From contig JAJZYO010000025.1 of assembly GCA_021798075.1 (NCBI GenBank), positions 1 through 12,537 of the forward strand: a stretch of 12,537 nt of DNA, given 5' to 3'. A program made the translations under genes and the position numbers. The stretch comes from Actinomycetes bacterium (lineage in GTDB: Bacteria; Actinomycetota; Acidimicrobiia; Acidimicrobiales; Palsa-688). Below, in pieces: positions 6,309-12,537 of the stretch. Positions within the stretch are counted from its first letter, which is position 1, and every line of letters begins with the position of its first letter. Under the pieces are notes generated by a model. That model searched no databases. It saw only the letters and a list, made by a program, of their open reading frames with translations, and had not been told where the DNA came from.

Positions 6309-6953
6309 GTGGCCACCAAGCTCTCACGTCCCCCGTCGAAGCCAGCGCCGGTCACCCTCGGCCCCGAAGACCAGCTGAAAAGGCTGCTAGCCGACTGGCG
6401 GCGCCGGGAGGGGCGGTTGCCGACGCTCGCCGAGGTGTCGGCGGCGATGGGCTGGGCCCCCGAGGAGGCTAGGCGCCGGGTCGCTGCGCTGGGCGCTCGC
6501 CGACCTGACAAGGGCACAGACGACCGGGCCCCGGCACGGCCAGAGCAGGGGCCCGAGCAGGAAGAGGCGGCGGGTCCGCCGGCGGACCGCGTGGCACGGG
6601 CCGCCTGGTACGCCCTGCGCCGGGAGGGGCACACCCCGACCGAGGCCGCCGTGCGAGGCCGTGTGGCCACCTGGGCCGAGAGCAAGGCAGCCAGGAAGGC
6701 CCGAGCTGAGCGCGCCCGCCAGCTCGTTGAAGCCGACGGGGCGAGGGCAGCAGAGTGGGTTCGGGCGTGGCGGGCCGAGCACGGGGAAGGGCCGCTCTGG
6801 TCGGAGCTCTGTACGGCGATGGGCTGGCCACGCCGGGTAGGCGAAGCAACGATCCGGGCACTGCGCGACGCCGGGTGGGTCACCTTCACCAAGGAGACCC
6901 GCTCGCTCGACGTGCCCTGCGGTGCCGGCCACCAGCCTGGCGCGGGGGACTGA
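6309..6953 (+). CDS. Hypothetical protein with two winged-helix-like repeats and a KfrA-like middle
   Basis: The 214-residue product has no function I can name. Residues about 22-62 (LKRLLADWRRREGRLPTLAE, then VSAAMGWAPEEARRRVAALG) resemble the helix-turn-helix of LexA-type winged-helix proteins. Residues about 147-193 repeat the pattern (VRAWRAEHGEGPLWSEL, CTAMGWPRRVGEATIRALRD, then AGWVTF as the wing). Both copies share 'G-x(2)P-x(3)E-x(3)AMGW', an internal duplication. Between them, WYALRREGHTPTEAAVRGRV followed by a charged Ala/Arg/Glu helix recalls the N-terminal DNA-binding part of plasmid KfrA-type proteins. An acidic, Pro-rich linker spans about 66-92. The GTG start has no clear ribosome binding site, so leaderless translation or another start is possible. 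It is intact, on the strand opposite to the F0 operon, and probably binds DNA. Confidence 0.6.
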   Translation: MATKLSRPPSKPAPVTLGPEDQLKRLLADWRRREGRLPTLAEVSAAMGWAPEEARRRVAALGARRPDKGTDDRAPARPEQGPEQEEAAGPPADRVARAAWYALRREGHTPTEAAVRGRVATWAESKAARKARAERARQLVEADGARAAEWVRAWRAEHGEGPLWSELCTAMGWPRRVGEATIRALRDAGWVTFTKETRSLDVPCGAGHQPGAGD

Positions 6954-7038
6954 CGGCACGGTCCTGTGAACGTCGGACAGCTCGGCCGCTGAACAGCGCT
7001 CCTCCGGGTCTTGGCCACGGCGCCTCCTCGGTTCCTAT

Positions 7039-7114
7039 CGCAGAAAGCTGGTGGGAGTCACGCCTTACCAGGCAAGGCGTCCTCCCAGGTAACTCGCGGT
7101 GGTACCGCAGAAAG
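7039..7114 (+). repeat. Direct repeat CGCAGAAAG, two copies 67 bp apart
   Basis: CGCAGAAAG occurs at 7039-7047 and again at 7106-7114. The reverse complement of its core (TTTCTGCG) follows at 7123-7130. Three occurrences in under 100 bp of a GC-rich sequence suggest a protein-binding or transposon-end region. The 'CGCAGAAAA' form on the minus strand resembles the CAGAAAA core in some Tn3-family terminal repeats. Confidence 0.5.
7052..7087. repeat. Hairpin with 6-bp outer and 7-bp inner stems
   Basis: TGGGAG (7052-7057) pairs with CTCCCA (7082-7087), and ACGCCTT (7060-7066) pairs with AAGGCGT (7074-7080). The two stems are separated by a small 2x1 internal loop, and the terminal loop is ACCAGGC. 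No T-run follows, so a terminator is not favoured; a recombination or binding site is possible. Confidence 0.6.
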
Positions 7115-7130
7115 TACTCCCTTTTCTGCG
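7106..7130. repeat. 8-bp perfect inverted repeat with a 9-base loop
   Basis: CGCAGAAA (7106-7113) and TTTCTGCG (7123-7130) flank GTACTCCCT. It lies about 60 bp from the point where the aldolase gene is cut off, so it may be the end of a mobile element. Confidence 0.6.
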
Positions 7131-7189
7131 ACACTTATGAAGTTCCTGCCTCTGGGAGACCGGCTGCTACCTTGCCGCTGGCCGCAGCT

Positions 7190-7560
7190 TCGGGAGTCCC
7201 AGGCCTCCGATCTCGGTCGGCGTGCAGGCCCCGGGCAGGGCGGGCACTTTGAGCTCCCGGCAAACGGCCATGACCTCTTGGTCGGTGCCGGGCGAGACCA
7301 CGAACTGTGCACCGCCGCCGATGGCCCGGCGCGCATCCTCGGCGGAACGCACGGTGCCCGCCCCTATGAGCGCTTCGGGGTGCGAACGGCGGAGCACTGG
7401 GATGGCGTCGATGCCGGCCGGTGTGCGCAGGGTGATCTCGGCGGCTGGGAGGCCCCCGGCCCAGAGCGCATGGAGCAACGGCTCAGCTTGGCCGACGAGC
7501 CCGAGCTCGATCACCGGGACCCACGCCCAAGTCAGAAATACGTGCGACGATCTCTCCCAT
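7190..7560 (-). pseudogene. eda: 2-dehydro-3-deoxy-(phospho)gluconate aldolase (Eda/KDPG family), frameshifted and 3'-truncated
   Basis: KDPG/KDG aldolases split the 2-keto-3-deoxy sugar acid to pyruvate and an aldehyde or triose phosphate. The ATG at 7560 follows AAGGAG and starts MGEIVARISDLGV. The next family residues (VPVIELGLV) need removal of one G from the run at 7522-7520; after that another frame carries the family sequence GGLPAAEITLRTPAGIDAI, LIGAGTVRSAEDARRA, FVVSPGTDQEVM and VPALPGACTPTEI. The catalytic Glu of AEITLRTP is present. Sequence resemblance stops after TPTEI, before the strand with the Schiff-base lysine (KFFPA in the family). About 90 of 205 residues are missing, so the product should be inactive. 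It lies 67 bp downstream of the lactonase remnant on the same strand, as in an operon. Confidence 0.85.
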
Positions 7561-7627
7561 GTCTGCCCCTCTCCTTCTGCTTCCCGAGCCCCGGGGCAAG
7601 CCTAGGGCCGCCGGCCACCCTTGTCTC

Positions 7628-8521
7628 TCAGCGCTTGAACGACAGCGCCCGCGCCGGGTTGGACACGAAAAAGGCATCCACCACCTCCGGGCTAAGGCCC
7701 TCGTCGAGGAGCCTCGGCCTGAAGACGCTGAGGTCGTAGTCCATGCCTGCTCCGCCCCCGTAGGCCTTCTGGTAGGACTGGCGGGCTGAGTCGGTCCCGA
7801 GCAGGATCCGGTCAGCCCAACCCCTCGCCACTATGTCCCTGATCAATTGCACACGTGTGCTGTCCGGCCCGTGCCTCGCCCGGTGACCGCCGTCATAGAC
7901 GACGCTGGCGCCGAGCTCGCAGACCTGGGAGTGGTAATAGGCATCCGGGTTGCGTTGAAGGTGCCCCACCATGATGTTGTCCGCGCGGGCCCCGTAACCG
8001 ACGAGCTGGCGCACCTGCTCGAGGGCCATCGTGCCCTCCTCGGCGTGGGTGGTGACCGGGGCGCCGGTGGCGGCGCTCGCCAGGGCGGCAGCCTCGATGC
8101 ATTTGCGTTCGAACGCGGTCACCCGGCCGTAACCGGTACCCACCTTGATCACACCTGCCCGGGCCGCTGAGCGCCGGACGACCGGGCCGGAGTAGTCGTT
8201 CTCGTCGATACCGTCCGTGACCTCGTCCAACAACAACTGAGCAATCTGCTCGACGTGACAACGCGCTACCCAGTGGGCCCGGTTGTCATACCACGAACCC
8301 TTGTGGAACCCGGTGGCGGCCACAATGTGGAGCGCGGGCAGCCGTTCGTTCAGCTCCAGCAACATCGAGACGTCCCGGCCGAGCCCGATCGTCCCGCACT
8401 CGACGACGGCGCGGCCTCCTGCTTCGTGGAAAACCGAGGCCTCTTCAGCCGCTTTGTCCACTGACGCCAAGAGAAAGTCCGGGTCGGCTGCCACCTGAGG
8501 CCCGCCTAGGGTGCTCCGGAC
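7628..8521 (-). pseudogene. Phosphotriesterase-family lactonase/hydrolase, 5'-truncated
   Basis: This amidohydrolase-superfamily barrel hydrolyses lactones or phosphotriesters using two metals. From about DPDFLLASVDKAAEE (near 8485) to the TGA at 7628 the family sequence is continuous: VECGTIGLGRDV, VAATGFHKGSWYDN, YSGPVVRRSAARAGVIKVGT, APVTTHAEEGT, VGHLQRNPDAYYH and ILLGTDSARQSY. The bridging Lys (VIKVGT), the two later His ligands (TTHAEE, VGHLQ) and the Asp (GTDSA) are present. The N-terminal HxH ligand pair ('HEHL' in the family) is missing, because the upstream sequence turns into the antisense of the Tn3 transposase. The minus frame stays open into that region, but this is a shadow. In this neighbourhood a sugar lactonase is the likeliest original role; the product should be inactive. 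Confidence 0.85.
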
Positions 8522-10778
8522 AAAGTGGTCGACGCCTGGCGGGCGAGGGCGGCCGTTGAGTACGCCTCCGACCTTGTGACCCACCCGAGGGAGGTGCGCC
8601 TGACCCTTCTCGCTGTGCTCTGCCACCGGCGGCTGACCGAGATCACCGACTCGCTCGTCGACCTGCTCGTCGGCTTGGTCCAAAGAATCGACAGTCGCGC
8701 CGAGCACCGGGTAGAGGGAGAGCTGCTGGCGGACCTGAAGCGGGTCCGCGGCAAGCAGGACATCTTGTTCCGCCTGGCCGAAGCCGCCCTCGACCATCCT
8801 GACGACACGGTCCGAGCGGCCCTGTACCCGGTGGTACCCGAGGCCACCCTGGTCGAGCTCGTAAAAGAAGCCAAGGCCGCACGGGGCATCTTCAAGGCCC
8901 GGGTCCGCACGGTACTGCGCTCGTCCTACTCGAGGCACTACCGCCGCATGCTCCCCCGACTGCTCGGGGCATTGGTGTTCCGCTCCAACAACTCCGAACA
9001 CCGGCCGGTCATCGACGCCCTGGGGCTGCTCACCCGTTATGCCGCCCGGGGCAGCTCGGTCCGGTTCTACGACGCCGCCGAGACGGTCCCCCTCGAAGGG
9101 GTCGTGCCTACTGAGTGGCGAGATGCGGTAGTGGACAGCTCAGGGAGGGTCGAGCGGGTCCCTTACGAGCTATGCGTGCTCGGGTCTCTCCGGGAGGCGG
9201 TCCGTCGTCGTGAAGTGTGGGTAGAGGGGGCGAACCGCTGGAGAGACCCAGAGGCAGATTTGCCCGCTGATTTCCAGGCAAACCGGGAGCACCACTACGC
9301 CGCTCTCCGCCAACCTCTCGACCCCACCGCCTTTGTGGCCGGCGTCAAAGCTCGGATGGCCGAAGCCCTCGATGCTTTTGCTTCAGCCATAACCGATGGG
9401 GCCACCGGTGGCGTGAGCATCCAGACGAGGAGGGGCACTCCCTGGATCGGTGTCCCAAAGGCCGAGGCCCAGCCCGAGCCGAGCGGGCTGTCCCGGCTAA
9501 AGACAGAGCTTGTCCGACGTTGGGGGCACCTGGACCTGCTCGCCATGTTGGGAGAAGTCGACCACCTGGTCGGGCTCAGCGACTGGTTCCCCTCCATCGC
9601 CACGCGCCAAAAGCTCGGCCCTGAGGTGTTCCGCCGTCGCTTGCTCCTGGTGCTGTTCGCGCTAGGGACCAACACTGGCATTGCCCGGGTGGCAGCGGCA
9701 TCAGGAGAGCCTGAAGCCGCCCTCCGCCATGTCCGGCGCCATTTTGTCAATCGCGACAACTTGCGGGCGGCGATCGTCGCCCTTGTGAACGCCACCTTCG
9801 CCGCCAGGGACACCGGGCTGTGGGGTGAGGGGACCGCGTGTGCCTCGGACTCCAAGCGCTTCGCGTCCTGGGACTCCAACCTGATGACCGAATGGCACGC
9901 CCGTTACCGGGGGGCGGGCGTGATGATCTACTGGCACGTCGAGCGCAAGAGCATCTGCATCTACTCCCAGCTCAAGTCCTGCTCGTCTTCAGAGGTGGCG
10001 GCCATGATGGAGGGGGTCCTCCACCACTGCACCTCGGCCGACGTCGAGCGCAACTACGTGGACACCCACGGCCAGTCCTCCGTCGCCTTCGCCTTCGCCC
10101 ACCTGCTCGGCTTCGAGCTCCTGCCCAGGCTCAAGAACATCGGCTCGCAGCGTCTCTACCGCCCCGACGAGGCCAGCCCTGCCTGCTGGGGGAGCCTCGC
10201 CCCGGTGCTCACCCGCCCGGTCCGTTGGGACCTGATCGCGGCCAATTACGACCAGATGGTCAAGTACGCCACCGCACGACCAGATGGTCAAGTACGCCAC
10301 CGCCCTCCGCCTGCAGACCGCCGAGGCCGAACAAGTACTCCGGCGTTTCACTAGGCCCGGCCCACAGCACCCTGTCTACGCCGCCCTGGTGGAGCTCGGC
10401 CGAGCCTGCCGGACCATATTCCTGGCCGACTACCTGCGCGACCCGGCACTGCGCCAGGAGGTCCACGAGGGCCTCCAGGTCGTCGAGCAATGGAACTCGG
10501 GGAACGGCTACATCTACTACGGCAAAGACTCCGAACTGGCCGGCGCCGACCGCGAGAGCCAGGAAGTCTCGATGCTGGCCCTGCACTTGCTGCAGTCGGT
10601 CGTGGTTCACATCAACACCCTCCTACTGCAGCGGGCCCTAACCGACAACCACTGGACAGAAGAGCTGGGCGAAGCCGACCGGCGCGGCATCACGCCACTT
10701 TTCTGGTCCAACTGCAACCCCTACGGGCGCTTCGAGCTGGACCTGGAGAACCACATCGACCTAGTCCCGGCAGCATGA
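8522..10778 (+). pseudogene. tnpA: Tn3-family transposase TnpA, N-terminally truncated and frameshifted
   Basis: TnpA is a DDE transposase that binds 38-bp-class terminal repeats and carries out replicative transposition. The sequence starts within the family at [14 protein letters not shown] and runs through [98 protein letters not shown] and LLPRLKNI. The first two catalytic Asp are in CASDSKRF and NYVDTHG. At 10276-10303 a 28-bp tandem duplication shifts the frame; the rest ([46 protein letters not shown] with the presumed catalytic Glu, NPYGRFELD) continues in the next frame to 10778. About 240 N-terminal residues of roughly 980 are absent; a stop lies just upstream at 8507-8509. An alternative GTG at 8525 would give only the middle part. 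The element should be unable to move by itself. Confidence 0.93.
10248..10303 (+). repeat. 28-bp perfect tandem duplication in tnpA
   Basis: Positions 10248-10275 and 10276-10303 are identical. Each copy contains GATGGTCAAGTACGCC. Deleting one copy restores the transposase reading through [10 protein letters not shown] into [10 protein letters not shown], which shows that the second copy is the mutation. Confidence 0.95.
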
Positions 10779-11497
10779 CTGCTGCTACCGGCCCAGCCAA
10801 ACGGACACCGGCGCGAAAAAAGGCCACTCAGCTCGCCAAGTACCTCAGAGCTGAAAGGCCTGACTACATCTACTTAAAAGAGGTGTTCCGTCACTTGCGG
10901 GAAGAGCTCGGTATCGACGTCCAGCGCGAGCCTAAGCGGCTCCCGTACGTGCCCACCGACGAGGAGGTACGCCGTTACTACGAGGTCGTGTGGAAGGCGC
11001 GGCGCAGCAACGACATCGTGATGATCAAGACCCTGCTCTACACAGGCGCCCGGGTGTCGGAGCTGGTGGCCATGCGCTTGGCCGACGTCGACCTCGACGC
11101 CTGCCGCATCCGCATCAACCTCGGCAAAGGGTCGAAGGACCGCGTGGTGCCGTTCCCGCCCACTTTCAGGGAAACCCTCGCCCTGCACATAGGCTCCCAG
11201 CGGGCCAAAGGGGCAGCCTTTCTCTTCGAGTCGAGCTGGAAGAAGCCCTACTCCACAAGGGGGGTGCGAGCCCTGCTCGCTCGCTACGCCCACCAGGCTG
11301 GGCTCGAGCACAACATGCCTCCGCACCGGCTTCGCCACTTCCTCTTCACTTGGTTGAAGACTCAGGGGATCGACGACGCCCTCATCCAGCCCTACTCAGG
11401 CCATGCCAGTCGCAAGTCCCTCGAAATCTACAGCCGCCTATCCCTGGCTGACGCCCAAGGAACGTACGACGAGGCCATCAAACGGTTCCCCGTGTGA
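10775..11497 (+). CDS. Tyrosine recombinase/integrase, candidate TnpI-type resolvase of the Tn3-like element
   Basis: The 240-residue product has the full catalytic set of a tyrosine recombinase: Arg93 in [17 protein letters not shown], a Lys in [11 protein letters not shown] (118-121), His184 and Arg187 in [11 protein letters not shown], His210 in YSGHASRKS and Tyr219 in LEIYSRL. The N-terminal part (residues 15-55) is a short helical arm-type region; typical family members are 250-300 residues, so it is compact but not obviously cut. The ATG at 10775 overlaps the tnpA stop (ATGA, 10775-10778), so the two were translated together. Tn3-family members such as Tn4430 use a tyrosine recombinase, TnpI, to resolve cointegrates. 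The same role is inferred here, although the gene order differs (recombinase downstream). It is open and may still be active. Confidence 0.88.
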   Translation: MTAATGPAKRTPARKKATQLAKYLRAERPDYIYLKEVFRHLREELGIDVQREPKRLPYVPTDEEVRRYYEVVWKARRSNDIVMIKTLLYTGARVSELVAMRLADVDLDACRIRINLGKGSKDRVVPFPPTFRETLALHIGSQRAKGAAFLFESSWKKPYSTRGVRALLARYAHQAGLEHNMPPHRLRHFLFTWLKTQGIDDALIQPYSGHASRKSLEIYSRLSLADAQGTYDEAIKRFPV

Positions 11498-11641
11498 GAA
11501 AGCCTCTCGCTACTTTGCCCCTGGGGACACGCTTAGGAGTAGAGGGCCTGCTTAGACCAACCGTGATCCGCGCATCACAAAGCTCTCCATGCCTACCTAC
11601 CCCTCGTAACTTCCGGTTAGCGTTAGCTGTTCAGGTACCTT
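11498..11641. other. Non-coding stretch right of the recombinase
   Basis: No gene is supported. This is where the right end of the Tn3-like element should lie. I could not find a terminal repeat (a CTTA ... CCCC layout on this strand) or a match to the repeats at 7039-7130. GGTACC at 11635-11640 is the only shared hexamer. Confidence 0.4.
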
Positions 11642-12010
11642 CGCAGAGTGGGCGTTGTGCTGCAAGCGCTAGCGGGTGGGAGCCGGCGAACCGTGCTCGA
11701 TGCCACGGGCCATGGAAGCGGCAGCCTGGCGGTGCCGCCCCGGCGGTACGGTCATGTTCTTTGGGGTCGCAAGTCAAGATGTCCGGGTCAGCGTAACGCC
11801 GTTCCACTTCACTAACGTGAGATGCGCATCCTCACGTCGATGGCGGTTCTGCACACTTACGGAGACGCCGTCGACTTCGTCGGCCGATACGCGGATCTGT
11901 TGAGGCCCATTGTCACCGACGTCCTGCCACTCCGAAGCTTCGCCGAGGCTGTGGGAGCCGCCGGGGAGAAACGCGCCTCCAAGTGGCCCCTCGATCCTAC
12001 TGTTGCCTGA
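11642..12010 (+). pseudogene. Zinc-type (medium-chain) alcohol/polyol dehydrogenase, C-terminal remnant with frame breaks
   Basis: Three consecutive pieces of one medium-chain dehydrogenase are seen in alternating frames. VVLQALAGGSRRTVLDATG (to about 11710) is the end of the Rossmann fold. PRAMEAAAWRCRPGGTVMFF followed by GVASQDVRVSVTPFHFTNV covers about 11703-11819. MRILTSMAVLHTYGDAVDFV, then LLRPIVTDVLPLRSFAEAV and the final KWPLDPTVA cover 11822-12010. The order and spacing fit the family. The catalytic zinc-binding N-terminal half and most of the cofactor domain are missing, so it cannot work. The breaks fall at CCACGGG (11703-11709) and CGTG (11816-11819), where loss of one repeat copy would explain each shift. 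It lies immediately right of the transposon region. Confidence 0.7.
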
Positions 12011-12083
12011 GGGCACACGGTCCCTAAACTTCACGGTGGCGACAGAGGCGGGACAATGCTTGCTGCTCCGACGCGTAGGGTCA

Positions 12084-12537
12084 TCACTGCATCACCCAGC
12101 CCCCGTCGACCACGAGCGACTGGCCCGTGATAAAGCCGGCTTCAGCGGAGACAAGAAAGACGACGGCACCCGCCACGTCGTCGGGGAGCCCTCGTCGCTT
12201 CAGGCTCTGGAGGCGGTAGAGCTCTTGGTTGACCACCTCGGGGTCCCCGTAGGCAAGCTCCTCGGGCGTCCGGATAGCCCCGAGCACCAGGCAGTTGACC
12301 CGGATCCCGTCTTCGCCCACCTCTCGGGCCAGCGCCCGTGTGAACCCGATGAGAGCTGACTTCGAGGTCACATAGTGCAAGTTCCCGGTCCGGCCGAGCA
12401 GGGCGGTGACAGACGACAACGACACGATGTCGCCGCGGCCTCGGGCCACCATGCCCTTGTGCAGTGCACGGGCGCAAAGGAAGGCCCCGGTCACGTTCAC
12501 CGACAGGACCCTACCCCAAGCGTCCGCCGAGAGCTCG
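12084..12537 (-). CDS. Short-chain dehydrogenase/reductase (SDR), 5' end beyond the window
   Basis: About 151 C-terminal residues of a classical SDR are encoded, reading ELSADAWGRVLSVNVTGAF at the window edge. The catalytic tetrad is present: Asn in VNVTGAF, Ser in IVSLSSVTAL, and Tyr and Lys in YVTSKSALIGFTRALA. Then come RVNCLVLGAIRTPEE and FITGQSLVVDGGWVMQ, the standard end of the family. The stop is at 12084. The N-terminal NAD(P)-binding TGxxxGxG region lies outside the window. No break is visible. Family members in sugar-acid loci oxidise or reduce hydroxyl groups of aldonates, but the substrate cannot be told from this sequence. It is transcribed toward the ADH remnant and is the only catabolic-type enzyme gene here that looks undamaged. 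Confidence 0.92.
   Translation of the reverse strand, partial: ELSADAWGRVLSVNVTGAFLCARALHKGMVARGRGDIVSLSSVTALLGRTGNLHYVTSKSALIGFTRALAREVGEDGIRVNCLVLGAIRTPEELAYGDPEVVNQELYRLQSLKRRGLPDDVAGAVVFLVSAEAGFITGQSLVVDGGWVMQ

Larger units (their letters stand above)
6954..7189. other. Non-coding stretch with hairpins and short repeats
   Basis: No gene is supported between the stop of the winged-helix gene and the broken end of the aldolase gene. The structures at 7039-7130 are listed separately. Confidence 0.45.

Noticed and set aside
8525..9001. Minus-strand N-terminal extension of the lactonase
   Set aside because: It is antisense to clear Tn3 transposase sequence and has no amidohydrolase features, so the lactonase is truncated, not extended.
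11521..11640. Right terminal inverted repeat of the Tn3-like element
   Set aside because: CTTAG occurs at 11530 and 11551, but no CCCC lies at the expected distance of about 38 bp and there is no match to the left-side repeats.
1..12537. CRISPR array, tRNA or rRNA genes
   Set aside because: No regularly spaced repeats and no tRNA-like or rRNA-like conserved sequence were found on reading both strands.

Overview
The window is GC-rich, uses GTG starts and strong purine-rich ribosome binding sites, and carries gene families I associate with high-GC Gram-positive bacteria (a release-factor-like protein with an N-terminal C2H2 finger, a Coq4-like hypothetical protein, a degenerate HisKA_3-type helix pair). 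It looks like an Actinomycetota chromosome or large-replicon accessory region; the phylum is an inference and I cannot name a species. Layout from left to right. (1) 1-877: an intact NHL-repeat beta-propeller gene with its own promoter-like and RBS sequence. (2) 1098-1784: the 5' part of a D-mannonate dehydratase (ManD) gene, hit by two compensating frameshifts and cut off at its 3' end. (3) 1776-2489, minus strand: the 5' part of a Coq4-like gene, also frameshifted twice and joined tail-to-tail to the ManD remnant within a 9-bp shared sequence. (4) 2772-2900, minus strand: the last 42 or so codons of a dihydrofolate-reductase-family (RibD_C) protein. (5) 5836-2933, minus strand: a tightly packed, apparently intact four-gene operon. 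It encodes a histidine-kinase-like DHp helix pair that has lost its phospho-acceptor histidine, ATP synthase F0 subunit a, a shortened F0 subunit b, and a C2H2 zinc-finger/baeRF-like protein. No subunit c gene lies between a and b. (6) 6309-6953: an intact protein with two related winged-helix-like repeats and a KfrA-like middle. (7) 7039-7130: a cluster of hairpins and short repeats. (8) 7190-8521, minus strand: a 3'-truncated, frameshifted KDPG/KDG aldolase and a 5'-truncated phosphotriesterase-family lactonase. (9) 8522-11497: a Tn3-family transposase lacking its N-terminal part and broken by a 28-bp tandem duplication, then an intact tyrosine recombinase whose start overlaps the transposase stop. 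(10) 11642-12010: the C-terminal remnant of a zinc-type alcohol dehydrogenase with two further inferred deletions. (11) 12084-12537, minus strand: a short-chain dehydrogenase whose 5' end runs off the window. How it fits together: ManD, the aldolase, the lactonase-like enzyme and the two dehydrogenases would suit a sugar-acid (aldonate/hexuronate) catabolic locus, but all of these except the SDR are broken. The damage consists of truncation at inverted joins, tandem duplications of 7 and 28 bp, apparent losses between short repeats, and length changes in short G or C runs. The transposase/recombinase pair sits among these wrecks and is a plausible agent of some of the rearrangement, although a chimeric or error-containing assembly would look similar. 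The most unusual intact object is the small operon linking F0 subunits a and b to a pseudo-histidine-kinase and a zinc-finger/baeRF protein. No tRNA, rRNA or CRISPR array was seen.
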